The position numbers and the translations under genes are program-made. DNA of 64,000 nt from Tritrichomonas foetus (taxonomy: Eukaryota > Parabasalia > Tritrichomonadida > Tritrichomonadidae). Location: NCBI GenBank assembly GCA_001839685.1, contig MLAK01000688.1:1-64000 (forward strand). The letters are read 5' to 3'. The notes under the pieces are model-generated. The model made no database searches, had not been told where the DNA came from, and saw only the letters and a list, made by a program, of their open reading frames with translations. Below, one piece after another: positions 1-9,597 of the stretch (position 1 is the stretch's first letter; the number at the start of each line of letters is the position of its first letter).

Positions 1-792
1 GTCAAAAAACTAGTTTATATCTGCATTTATTGTTCTTTGCTAAAATATGGAAAATATAGGTATTTTTGAGTAAAATAGACCTTTCAAAAATTTTAATACA
101 AAAAAAGTAAGCGAGTCGACTAAACATAATTATTTTGAGAGCATTTTCGACTATCTTATCAAAAAATAATTATTCAATTCTATCAAAAAGTTTATAAAAA
201 GTGGATTTTCGACTGACTGATTTTTTCCCAATTAAATTCTATGCAGCTGATATATTTAAATAGGCTGATTGAAATGCTTTGAATTTTTCTATTATTAAAT
301 TGAAGAAAATTCCCACCACAAATTTTAGTACGATTGCTTTCAAATGGCAATTGAAAATTGATTCTACGAATTGAACAAATTGCACAAGACGTTTTTTTTT
401 TATTTTTTTCATAGAAAAAAGAAACGCAGGTATACAATTAGGAAATGAATTAATGAGAACGTTGATAGAGTTGTCCATTTATGAAAATCAGAACGGAAAC
501 TTACAACAGAGATTCGGCATCAGTTGAGATAAATTGAGGGAATATGAAACGATGATTTTTTTTTTATTATTAATTGATGCACAGAAGCTATCAAAAATAA
601 AAAATTCATAAGTTGTAAAGATTAATTGAGAAGATTGAAGCGATACAGAATTACACTTTATTTATGGTGATAAAATAAAGTAAATAAATTTGAATTCAAT
701 TGAACGATGAAAATATCTAGACATTTTCCTCAAAAGATATCTGAATGATTTAAACTAATATTATGGAAGATCAGAATATTTCGGGAATATTC

Positions 793-943
793 GAATCAGA
801 GTTTCCCGTATAATGATGGTTAAATTGAGAACCCTTTGAAAATACATTAGAAAAAGTTCACCAGCATAGAAACATTTCTTAAAATTAATTTGGATTTTCA
901 AAGAAAATTAATTTATACATCGTTATACGGGAAACTCTGATTC
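793..943. repeat. Foldback (inverted repeat) element
   Basis: Positions 793-818 and 918-943 are reverse complements of each other over 26 bases with one mismatch. The match continues inward imperfectly: the ten bases at 834-843 pair with 894-903. This gives arms of about 50 bases around a loop of about 50 bases. No open reading frame lies inside. It could be a small non-autonomous transposon (MITE-like) or a transcribed hairpin. No clear target-site duplication was seen, and only one copy was noticed in the window. Confidence 0.6.
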
Positions 944-1507
944 CAATTATTCAGGAGGAAAATCAGAATAATGACTTCTCACTAAGAGGCAGACATGATG
1001 ACAGAAGGGAATCCTATGCTATTGGAGATTCACTGAGAAAAAGGACAAATTGGAAATTATTTTTTGTGATGAGATTCTGATAGTCCGACAGAGAACGGTT
1101 TACATTCAAAAAATTGCTTACTATTCTTAACCACTGAAAAAATTGAAAAAATCAACAATTTTTCTATTAGTTTCGCGCCTGATTCTGAAAATAATAAATA
1201 ATCGATAGAAATTAATTAAGTGCAAAAGCTATATTTGCGCCTTTTTGTGATTAATATCATACAAACTCAATGTTAGTAATTTATTTCAAATGGAAAATAA
1301 AGCTTAGCCACCAGTTTTAAGAGGTTAATTCCAATCATCGCCCTTAGAACTAAATACTTTTGCTTGAACACAAAGCTTAATCTAGAATATTAAGAGAATA
1401 GAAATCAAATTGTATGAATAATTTTTACAAACACTAGGTCCCACGTTTCCTCTCAATTTTATTATTTTGAGAGATGTATACAAACTAACTAGCTCTAGAT
1501 GTAGAAG

Positions 1508-1528
1508 NCNATTGAGAGATNNAAATGN
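1508..1528. other. Undetermined bases in assembly
   Basis: Single and double N positions occur at 1508, 1510, 1521-1522 and 1528, in low-complexity AT-rich DNA. They mark uncertain base calls and touch no gene. Confidence 0.95.
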
Positions 1529-1849
1529 ATAATTGTTGATATTATTGTCATCTAAAAATTATTTAATTGTAATCCTATTAATAATATATAAATATTATAA
1601 TTTAAAAATCAAGATACAGAGAAAACCAAATCCAAAAAAAAATTGTGAGAAAAAAATAAACCCCACAGAAATTTCTGAGAATTATTGAGATAAAAAGTGA
1701 TTTTATAGCATTAATATCTTGATTATTTCTTATCATAAATCGTGCTTTTTATTATCATATGACCCTCCATCGAAAATTATAATGTTTTCCAAAATACAAA
1801 AATGAAGTATAAAAAAAATATTAATAATTTTGATATAAATAAAAAAAAT

Positions 1850-2037
1850 TTAGGCATCAATGAGAAGATTACGAATGTTTTGCCATCTAAATGGCGAGTC
1901 ATCAGAAAATTCACTTGGCATCGAGTCTGGAAAAAAACATATTGGATTCCATTTTTCTTGATTTGGTCTTTCAATCGTTGTATCTGTATCCCTGCTTGAG
2001 AATGTGCTGTTGAGGACTGCCAGTCTATTTTCTTCAT
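1850..2037 (-). pseudogene. Possible relic of a small gene, frameshifted
   Basis: On the minus strand an ATG at 2037 opens a protein-like stretch (MKKIDWQSSTAHSQAG and onward to about residue 33). After a T-rich run the protein-like reading moves to another frame and ends DSPFRWQNIRNLLIDA-stop at 1850. Local GC is higher than around it. One indel would explain the switch. Family unknown. It could instead be chance, since the whole stretch is only about 60 codons. Confidence 0.3.
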
Positions 2038-3719
2038 ATACTAAAATTTTATGACAGAAAAGATTTCAATACATTCATATTTGTCAAATGGAAATTGAAT
2101 TAATTCAACATCACTGAGTTAAAACTATCAAAATTTTCGCGATTTTTAATTAAAAATCGATAGAAGAAGTGTAAATAGAATTATGGGAAGCAGTATTATA
2201 ATCTTTGTGATTCTTGGAAAAAAAGCTTCTCACAATTTTTTTTTAGGCTTTCTCCAAAATCGCTCTTTTTTCGGTTTAATTGTTGCAAAATTTCAAAACT
2301 ATGAATAAATATGGCTCATAACTATAAAAAATAGATTTAACAATTGACTGAAAGACTTATCACCCGAAAACTGAAACAATAGCTTCTTCAGAATCATTTT
2401 CGAAATATTTTTGAATTCGGCCATTTGCGAAGTTTGCGATAAGGGAAATTTTCGTCATTCTTTTAGCTATTTGGGTTTTGATTTTTGACTGATGGTATTA
2501 AGTAATACTGATGATAAGGATCATTTTAGTGATTTCGTACGTTAAGACTATTTGGTTTGTATACATCTATTTTGAGTTTAGTACATAATTATATGAAAAC
2601 ATCTCATAAAGCTACATTATCACCATTTATCAATATTAATTTGTTCAATATCCTTCCGTTACTTTGGTAATCGATAGATGGATGAAAAAATTAGTTTGAA
2701 ATAACCTTTGAATACATTGAATTATTTGAATAATGAATATTCAAAAAAAATTCCAGTTCATCATTTTGATATAATTCGGTTTGAAAGTGAATTCAATGAT
2801 TATAATTTTGAAATATCTTATTCAATTTTGATTACTTTTATATTCTCAATTTTGTCACGCAATAAACGACTTGTTAATGAATGGGCGATTCTCCAAATAA
2901 ATATAATTATCATTTTTATTTCCTATAGCTATACATTTATCTTCAATAAAAATAGAAAACGAAAAAAAACTTAAAAAATAATTGCCTCTCATAATAAGCC
3001 ACTTTTCTGATGATTACGTTGATAAGAAACCAAATTTATGAGATTTTCTGCTGCTAGAATGCTTTAAAAGTTTTTTCTGATAAATCAATTGAATCTAACT
3101 ATCGACAGATTATCATACACCCTCATTAAATGGGACTTTCTCATGAGGTTTACTGTTTGAAATTTTATGAAGCAATGCTTTTCCGATTTTACAAAATTTT
3201 ATGAATTTGAAATTGACGAAGGTTTGGAGAAAATATTGCATAAATGTATATAATAAGATTATGAGAGTCGAGTTGATGCATTTTAAAATAAAATAACGGC
3301 TTTTCCTTTTGTCTCAAAAATGTAATCTATATTTTATCGTTAATCATTCACACAAAACCAAACGATATTTTTACATTGACGAATATTTTCACAATTGAGA
3401 AAAAATAAAATTGAGTAGGTGTTTCCTGGAGTTCTATGATTGAACATTTGACTAACCTTCGTGAAATATAAAATTAGATTTTTTGAATCAATGATATCGA
3501 CTCAAAAAAGACCTTTTGACAATTTTAAGCAGAAAGAGTTTTTACGAATCATGATTAATTACATTTCATTCGTTAGTTTTTTATTGGAAAAATTGCAACT
3601 AGATAGTTCTATGAGATACACAGTGACTTAATAAAGTAAAAAGGCCTTGATAAAATTGATCTAACCCGGGGGCAATTTTTAAAAAACTTCATCTCCTGTA
3701 CGTTAAGAAAAAAATAGAA

Positions 3720-5225
3720 ATGGAAGGAAAGCAGCGAAAAATCTATCGAACCAAAGTCAAAGTTATCCATCACCATATTCATCATTACCACCACCGAAAA
3801 AATTCCGTGCAGAATGACAATGAAAAGGAAAAACAACAAAAATACCCAATTAATATTAATTACCAAAAATCACATAAAAGACATCATCATAAACGTCATT
3901 ATCATCAACACCAGAGAGAAAACGAGAATTACGACAATTTGCCCATTTCTAATCAAGGAAATAAATTCGATATAAACAATGTCCCACCACCCCAGACAAA
4001 TATGCCAAATGGTGACTACAATCCAAATTTTAATCCAAAATTAACCCAAAATTTCCCAAATAATCTAGATTATCCAGAGAAATTGAGATCACAGAATCCT
4101 CACCCAAATGAGAATCCAAATCCAGAATTTGAACCAAATTTTGCTCAAAATCCACAACCTAATGAAAATCCACGTCCTAAAAAAATTGTAACGTATTATC
4201 GACCAGATCCCCCAAAAGGTAAATCAGATCAACCAATATGGAATATACCAAATTTTTATAATGATAAACCAAAAAATCCATCTAAGAAAGCAGCCAATCA
4301 ACCAGAGCCCTTTCCTTACCCCTTAAAGAAATTCAATTATTTGAATAAACATCCATTGCCTGAACATGATCAAGAAGAAAATATATTAGTAAATAATGAT
4401 GAATATCCTACTGTACAGCTAACAGGAACACAAAAATATCGAAATATTGAAGACTATCCTAGATATAAACAAAAAGTGTCATATAATCCATATTGGAATG
4501 AAATAGAGCCAGCCATTATTAAAGAACGATCAGGTGGATATGTTGAAATTCCACCAAAGCAACTACCAATGATGTATCCTTTTACCCAAATGTCTCCTAG
4601 GAAGCTCCCGTGGGATTACTCTGAAGTTGAACTTGTTCCAACAAGGCCTAACAAGCCTGTGAAACCATTCATACCAAAATCATTTTCCTATTATGAACAG
4701 TATATTTTAGAAAATATGCGAAAATCATCTTCTTTCAAAGGTAAACAACCAGAGGTCATATTTAGTGGAGGTGATGAATTCGAAACTATTCAAGATTGGG
4801 TACGAATCTGTCTTGGTTCATATTATAATATTCATGATTTAACAAGACTTGGATTATCCAAACTCTTCATAGATTTCGAAAAAGCTTTCCCCAATTCTGT
4901 TCTAATTCTATACCCATGTAAAAATCCAACTCAATATATTAAAAATCAATTCCCTGAGACACTTACAGCTTATAGATGTGTGTCACAACCTATAACAAGA
5001 AACTTGAGTCCAAAACCAACTACTTTTCTCTTGTGTGCTGCTGATTTAGGAAAAGAAACATTTGATGATCATCCAATCTGCTTGCCGACGCAAACAATGG
5101 AAAATAATTTACGGAAACATGGTTTTGATTCTCTTTTTTATAGACTGAATGATCTTGAATCAATTTTAATACTTTCTACCAATAGAATTATTCCATTATA
5201 CTCATTTAGACTTTCAACAAAATAA
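3720..5225 (+). CDS. His/Pro/Asn-rich protein of unknown function
   Basis: 501 residues from an ATG at 3720. I do not recognise the family. Three parts are visible. Residues 1-70 are very rich in His with Lys and Arg (runs such as HHHIHHYHHRK and HHHKRHYHQHQ), which suggests metal or nucleic-acid binding or a disordered charged tail. Residues about 80-330 are rich in Pro, Asn and Tyr with loose repeats of the NPNPEF/NPQPNENP type and are probably disordered. Residues about 345-501 look like a compact domain (FSGGDEFETIQDWVRICLGS onward) with several Cys. No signal peptide or membrane segment is evident. The gene stands alone, with gaps on both sides. Base use is AT-rich, like lineage-specific genes. 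Confidence 0.7.
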   Translation: MEGKQRKIYRTKVKVIHHHIHHYHHRKNSVQNDNEKEKQQKYPININYQKSHKRHHHKRHYHQHQRENENYDNLPISNQGNKFDINNVPPPQTNMPNGDYNPNFNPKLTQNFPNNLDYPEKLRSQNPHPNENPNPEFEPNFAQNPQPNENPRPKKIVTYYRPDPPKGKSDQPIWNIPNFYNDKPKNPSKKAANQPEPFPYPLKKFNYLNKHPLPEHDQEENILVNNDEYPTVQLTGTQKYRNIEDYPRYKQKVSYNPYWNEIEPAIIKERSGGYVEIPPKQLPMMYPFTQMSPRKLPWDYSEVELVPTRPNKPVKPFIPKSFSYYEQYILENMRKSSSFKGKQPEVIFSGGDEFETIQDWVRICLGSYYNIHDLTRLGLSKLFIDFEKAFPNSVLILYPCKNPTQYIKNQFPETLTAYRCVSQPITRNLSPKPTTFLLCAADLGKETFDDHPICLPTQTMENNLRKHGFDSLFYRLNDLESILILSTNRIIPLYSFRLSTK

Positions 5226-5413
5226 AATGAATTTCAAAATTCATAATTGTGTGTATTTTTGATAAACATAGCTATATATGAAAATTTACCTTTATTTTTC
5301 CATTGTTGTGTTTTTATCGAACATGAACGTAATTGGTAGGGGTTTCGAAAAAATAAACCCAGACTATAATCTGTTCATTGGCCTACGAGCCGAAGTGAAG
5401 TGGTTCCACGATT

Positions 5414-5461
5414 GGGTTCGAACCCATCTTTGTAGACCCAGTACTCAAAATAGGTTCGAAC
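5414..5461. repeat. GGTTCGAACC motif cluster 1
   Basis: A perfect 12-base palindrome, GGGTTCGAACCC, lies at 5414-5425, and GGTTCGAAC recurs at 5453-5461. Looser relatives (ggtttcgaa, ggttcatc) lie around it between 5337 and 5540. The motif resembles the T-loop/B-box of tRNA genes, but no tRNA fold surrounds it. Confidence 0.5.
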
Positions 5462-6405
5462 TAATGATTTTAATACCTTTCTCTCAATTTAAGGGTTGAG
5501 GACCTGGTTCATCAAATCGACTTTGGTTCATTTCTCACATAATATTTTCTATATATATTATTACTTTTTAATTTCTGTCAAAAAATGTGCAGTTATATAT
5601 ATTATTATAGGGGTCGCGAGTATGCTAAGGTTTGAGAATAATCTGAAAAAGTTAGGCATCTTTGTATTTTGAGAGACTCTCCTCCTAAATATGCATGAAG
5701 TTATACAACTTTCATAGAATAGATCAACCATTTGCCGCTTTTCTTATTGTCTCTTCATCTAATTTAAATTTACATAAAACTAGTTATATTCAGAAATCAC
5801 GTAAAGATAAATATACCTTTTGGCATATTTACTTGTAATCACTATAATGGATTCATTTATATGTCTTTGATTATGCTTTTTGAAAACTATAAGAAGGTAA
5901 TAATTATTTAAATTCATAATTTTATGAGACAATATTCTAAAAATAAAGAAGTAAAAGAATATTTAGCAATCAATAGAAGATAAGGACTTTCATCAATATT
6001 CATTATAAACATACATTATAAAAACTCATTTAAAACATTCAACAGATATTTTGCTAAATGCATTTTTACTATAACAATTACTCGCAAAATAATATCTTCT
6101 TGCGTTAGCAAACAAGACTTTTGCCGCTTCTTTGAAATTATATCTGCAAAATATCAATTCTACACAAAAGAATGAAAATTGTTTCTGAAGAATTAAATCA
6201 TAAACATAATTTTTTCTAATCTATGAAAAATCATTTCATTCTAGAATTTCCTCATCGATAGTGCAAATAGAAACTTACACATTATATCTTTGATATCTCA
6301 AATGATGTTTAAAGCGTTGTTCCATATGAAATGTTGAATTTAAAGTTTAGAAAATCACAAGTTCTAACCGATTTTTACGGATTTTAGACATAGGATCAAC
6401 GATTA

Positions 6406-6516
6406 CGGTTCGAACCGCTTTTGGCTTTGGTCAGGGTTAACCGTAAATGGTTCGAACCGATTTTTCGTCATATTGGTTCGGTTCGTCCAACATTGAACCA
6501 TAAAGTAGGTTCGAAC
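6406..6516. repeat. GGTTCGAACC motif cluster 2
   Basis: The palindrome CGGTTCGAACCG is at 6406-6417, GGTTAACC at 6435-6442, GGTTCGAACC at 6449-6458, GGTTCGGTTCG at 6475-6485 and GGTTCGAAC at 6508-6516. The repeats are degenerate and irregularly spaced. The region is GC-richer than its surroundings and is not part of any reading frame I can support. Confidence 0.5.
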
Positions 6517-6761
6517 ATTTCAGAATCCAAGAATTTCTTTCAATCTCTCTCTATATATAAGTGGTTGATTTGACTGGAAGATGTCATTAAGCAAACTTGA
6601 GTGGGCATATAGTTTACAAAGTAGTGAAAAATAAAAAAGGAATAAATAAAATATTGTATCTTTATTAAAATGATATCAATGAAAAAATCTAAGTTTTAAT
6701 AAGTAACATTCGAAAGCCTGTTTCCCTTTTTTCAAAAGAAAGACAAAAGATGGTGAGAGAA

Positions 6762-7151
6762 TTACTTCTGATAATGATTATTAACATTTTCTATTAATTG
6801 GGGGATTAGTGCCTCAATCACAGCAGTAGACGATGTTTCAGGCTGGTTTTCCGATTCGGAGATGTTGTAAACTTGATTGTGATCTTCATATTCGCCATCA
6901 AACCTCGGGATTACAAATAGCTTTTTCGGATTGTCCTGGCATTCGTAGTAATGATAAGCAACTGCGTCAGCTTGGCAATCTTTTGACTCTCGGAAAAATT
7001 GTCCACATTGATCTGCAAGAAGCCACATTTGAGGAAAATCGTCTGAAGTTCCAGGTTCGAAATTAATTGCGAGATATCCGATTTTGCTGATAGCGTTAAT
7101 CCATTCAATATTAAATGATTGTAAGGTGATTTTCTTTACCACACTGATCAT
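6762..7151 (-). CDS. Small protein of unknown function
   Basis: 129 residues from an ATG at 7151. I do not recognise the family. Composition is balanced and protein-like, with a hydrophobic-aromatic first half (NIEWINAISKIGYLAINFEP), a Cys/His-containing middle (CGQFFRESKDCQADAVAYHY) and an acidic, Ser-rich tail. No signal peptide or membrane helix is seen. It is divergent from the Pmp-like gene that starts 133 bases away, so the two may share an intergenic promoter region. The coding call rests on composition and an uninterrupted frame; it could be lineage-specific. Confidence 0.6.
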   Translation of the reverse strand: MISVVKKITLQSFNIEWINAISKIGYLAINFEPGTSDDFPQMWLLADQCGQFFRESKDCQADAVAYHYYECQDNPKKLFVIPRFDGEYEDHNQVYNISESENQPETSSTAVIEALIPQLIENVNNHYQK

Positions 7152-7284
7152 TTATTGGGATTCTATTTTGAATGTATATTTGGTTCATCTGTTTTGTATT
7201 TAATTTTGGTCTCACACACAGAAAAAAATTATTTGATCATTATTTAACATTTATTTGGTGAAAATATTTGACCTATATCAATGA

Positions 7285-8490
7285 ATGAATATCACTCTTA
7301 GTTTCTTCACCTTATCCCATCTTATTTCACATTCACCAACACTTACCGCTAATCCATCATCCAGAATTTTATCATGCCGAATTTTCCATTCACAATTTCG
7401 GAAATCATTCTCACCGATATTTTTTTCGACCTCCCCATTGAATTTCGAAGCTCAGAATTCGCTTTTCCAACAATTCATTTTGACTCCCCTTCGATTTGAA
7501 CGCGCACAATACTCCGATGCGACAATCGACGCCCGCAGATTAAGTTTTATAGTCGGCTCAGTCAACATTTCGTACTGCCGTTTCAGACTCTGCCTCGGAC
7601 GGAACGGAATTTCAGGCGGCGCGATTTTCTGTGTCGCAAATTTATCACTTACGCAATGTTTATTTGAGCACAACTCTGCCAGAAAAGCAGGGAGTATCTA
7701 CTGCAATGGAGAATTACTACTAAAATCAGTGACGTTCGACGGAGGGTATTCAGATATTGGCCAAGGGTTCATCAATGAAGATTGCGATTATCTAAATCTT
7801 CATCAAGAACTTGTCACTTTTGTCAATTTAGAAGCTATCAATAGTGCTTGTTTTATTCGTTCATCACCTGGGAATGTTGTAATAAATGCAATAAACCTTT
7901 CTACGAGTTCGGCGAAAAATAGCAATGCTGGATTTTCACTTTTTGATACAAAAAACGATATAATTTTTTCAATATTCTTTGAATTGACAGCTTTCAAAGA
8001 ATCTTGTATTTTTATGAAAAGATGCAAAAATACTCAAATTGATAGAACTCTATATTGGCTTATTCGATCAAGTAATGATAATACAGAAGGTTCAACTTGT
8101 CTCTCATATTATGATACATCATCGAAATGTACCGTCTTACATTGTGCGTTTTTACTCTGCTCACCAGGTGGTTCACAGTTAGTTAAAGCTTCAGACTTTG
8201 CACAAATTTTTATTTCTGAGGCCTGCACGACTGTTGACAGAGTTTCCTTTATTGGTGATGAAAGTGGAATCTCAGTTGATAAAAAGCTGAGAGTGAATGA
8301 CCAATGTGGCGATCGACTTGTTATTCATATTGACAAACCTTTCGGCTATCATACTGAAAATATTGCACTTGATCTGGCAACAATGAGATCTGACGTATAT
8401 GATGGGTTAATTATTGGAGCTTTAGCAATAATTGTCGTGATAGTTACTGCATCTATTTCTTTCTTAATATTGTATCAGTTTACTCGCTAA
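7285..8490 (+). CDS. Pmp-like surface membrane protein
   Basis: 401 residues. The N-terminus is moderately hydrophobic and may be a signal peptide (NITLSFFTLSHLISHSPTL). The extracellular part has the paired motifs of chlamydial-type polymorphic membrane protein repeats: GGAIF at residues 111-115 followed by FEHN at 127-130, within a beta-helix-like, Cys-containing sequence. A single strong membrane helix (LIIGALAIIVVIVTASISFL) sits near residues 375-397, with a very short basic tail after it. This layout of ectodomain, one helix and tiny tail matches the Pmp-like surface proteins known in trichomonads, which are thought to act in surface contact. Only one clear GGA(I/L)...FxxN pair is visible, so it is a short or divergent member. 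ATGs occur at both 7281 and 7285; only 7285 gives this frame. Confidence 0.7.
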   Translation: MNITLSFFTLSHLISHSPTLTANPSSRILSCRIFHSQFRKSFSPIFFSTSPLNFEAQNSLFQQFILTPLRFERAQYSDATIDARRLSFIVGSVNISYCRFRLCLGRNGISGGAIFCVANLSLTQCLFEHNSARKAGSIYCNGELLLKSVTFDGGYSDIGQGFINEDCDYLNLHQELVTFVNLEAINSACFIRSSPGNVVINAINLSTSSAKNSNAGFSLFDTKNDIIFSIFFELTAFKESCIFMKRCKNTQIDRTLYWLIRSSNDNTEGSTCLSYYDTSSKCTVLHCAFLLCSPGGSQLVKASDFAQIFISEACTTVDRVSFIGDESGISVDKKLRVNDQCGDRLVIHIDKPFGYHTENIALDLATMRSDVYDGLIIGALAIIVVIVTASISFLILYQFTR

Positions 8491-9597
8491 TTACAAAATA
8501 TTTGTAACATGATTTTTTTTATGTTTTTTTAAAAAACATGTGTACAAAAGAGTCAAAGATCATCAGAGTGATCTTATATTGTTTTTATATTCGAATAAAA
8601 TGTTTTATTAGTTTTGATATTTCATTTTTTGGATTATTATATGAAATTATTTTCTTCAAATATAACTCAACCTTTTCATAATACTACACAACTTACCATA
8701 ATGAACGTATTTATAGATAGCATTCATTATCCATTATAATCATGTTTTTCAGCTATTCGATATTATCATTAAATATACAATCCTCTTTTCATTCTATCAA
8801 GAACTCCCATCAATCGTGTGGAAATGACCAATAAAAACACTAACTTATTTTCAAAAAAAATCGCGTGAATCAGAAATTCTTGAATTATTTCTCAAAAAAT
8901 TGGTTTTGTTAATAATGATATTTATTAGAAATCGCTTATAAAATCAAAGTCATTGATTTAAAAGTATTTTTATATGATAGAATTGGAGATAAAGACGCAA
9001 TTATTTTAACGTGCTAGCACAAAAAGATCAGAAGTAAGAGTCTTGATTATTGATCTAAATGATCCGAAATTCTCCATGTGGGTTGCTTTCAAGTTAGTAG
9101 ACAAATGGATGAACAAAACCAAAGTATTTAATCACATAATTTAATTATTTCCACAAAAAATAATGGTTTAGCATCAGAAAATTGAAAGAGCTCTTTTATT
9201 GTTCATTCATTATGACCGATGATTCAAAGTGTACCAAAAAGCTCAAAGAAATTCTAACAAAAAATGAAAGCACATTTCTATGAAATAATTAAAAGAGTTT
9301 TGAATTTCTCTTTTATTTCTATTTGTTCAAAAATAAACTTTTCAATCCTATTAAAAGTTATCTTCTAACACATACAAAAAATATTATATCATTCAATATA
9401 TTGAGAAGATTTTCAGAGACATAATTCAATATATTTAAAAATTTAAGAGTACTATCTCTTTCTTTCACAAAAGCCGATACACGAAACCGCTCAGATTCAG
9501 GACCGAATTCACCATTTTGTTCCTCAATAAATTCAATTTGATTTCGTTTTCTGAGGATTAAATTCAAATTAGATAGTGATTCATCAAGATTAAATCC
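8491..9597. other. Intergenic region with a gene relic
   Basis: About 1.1 kb. It has one protein-like relic at 8919-9144, listed separately. An open stretch on the minus strand at 9358-9738 runs into the kinase gene and is treated as chance. Confidence 0.5.
8919..9144 (+). pseudogene. Possible gene relic
   Basis: Frame starting at 8919 reads KIKVIDLKVFLYDRIGDKDA and then a TAG at 9015. A second frame from 9028 reads SEVRVLIIDLNDPKFSMWVA and ends with TAA at 9144. Both parts look like protein and together suggest a decayed gene with one stop and one frame change. Family unknown; neither part begins with a supported start. Confidence 0.3.

Larger units (their letters stand above)
1..3719. other. 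Gene-poor AT-rich region
   Basis: No convincing intact gene is seen in this 3.7 kb. It holds a foldback repeat at 793-943, a possible gene relic on the minus strand at 1850-2037, and undetermined bases at 1508-1528. An open stretch at 2708-2974 opens at TTG and has a partly protein-like first half, but I cannot support it as a gene. The rest is AT-rich sequence with stops in all frames. Confidence 0.6.
5226..6761. other. Intergenic region with GGTTCGAACC motif clusters
   Basis: No supported gene. An ATG-initiated 73-codon open stretch at 5278-5499 runs through a repeat cluster and is not believable as a gene. The notable content is two clusters of a palindromic ten-base motif, listed separately. 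Confidence 0.6.

Noticed and set aside
192..478. Overlapping open stretches on the minus strand in the first 500 bases
   Set aside because: Rich in Phe, Lys, Ile, Asn as expected of AT-rich spacer; no initiator-like site or domain.
7211..7222. CTCACACACAG, resembling the end of the trichomonad intron consensus
   Set aside because: Lacks the ACTAAC part and no donor or upstream exon could be found; the next gene reads well from its own ATG.
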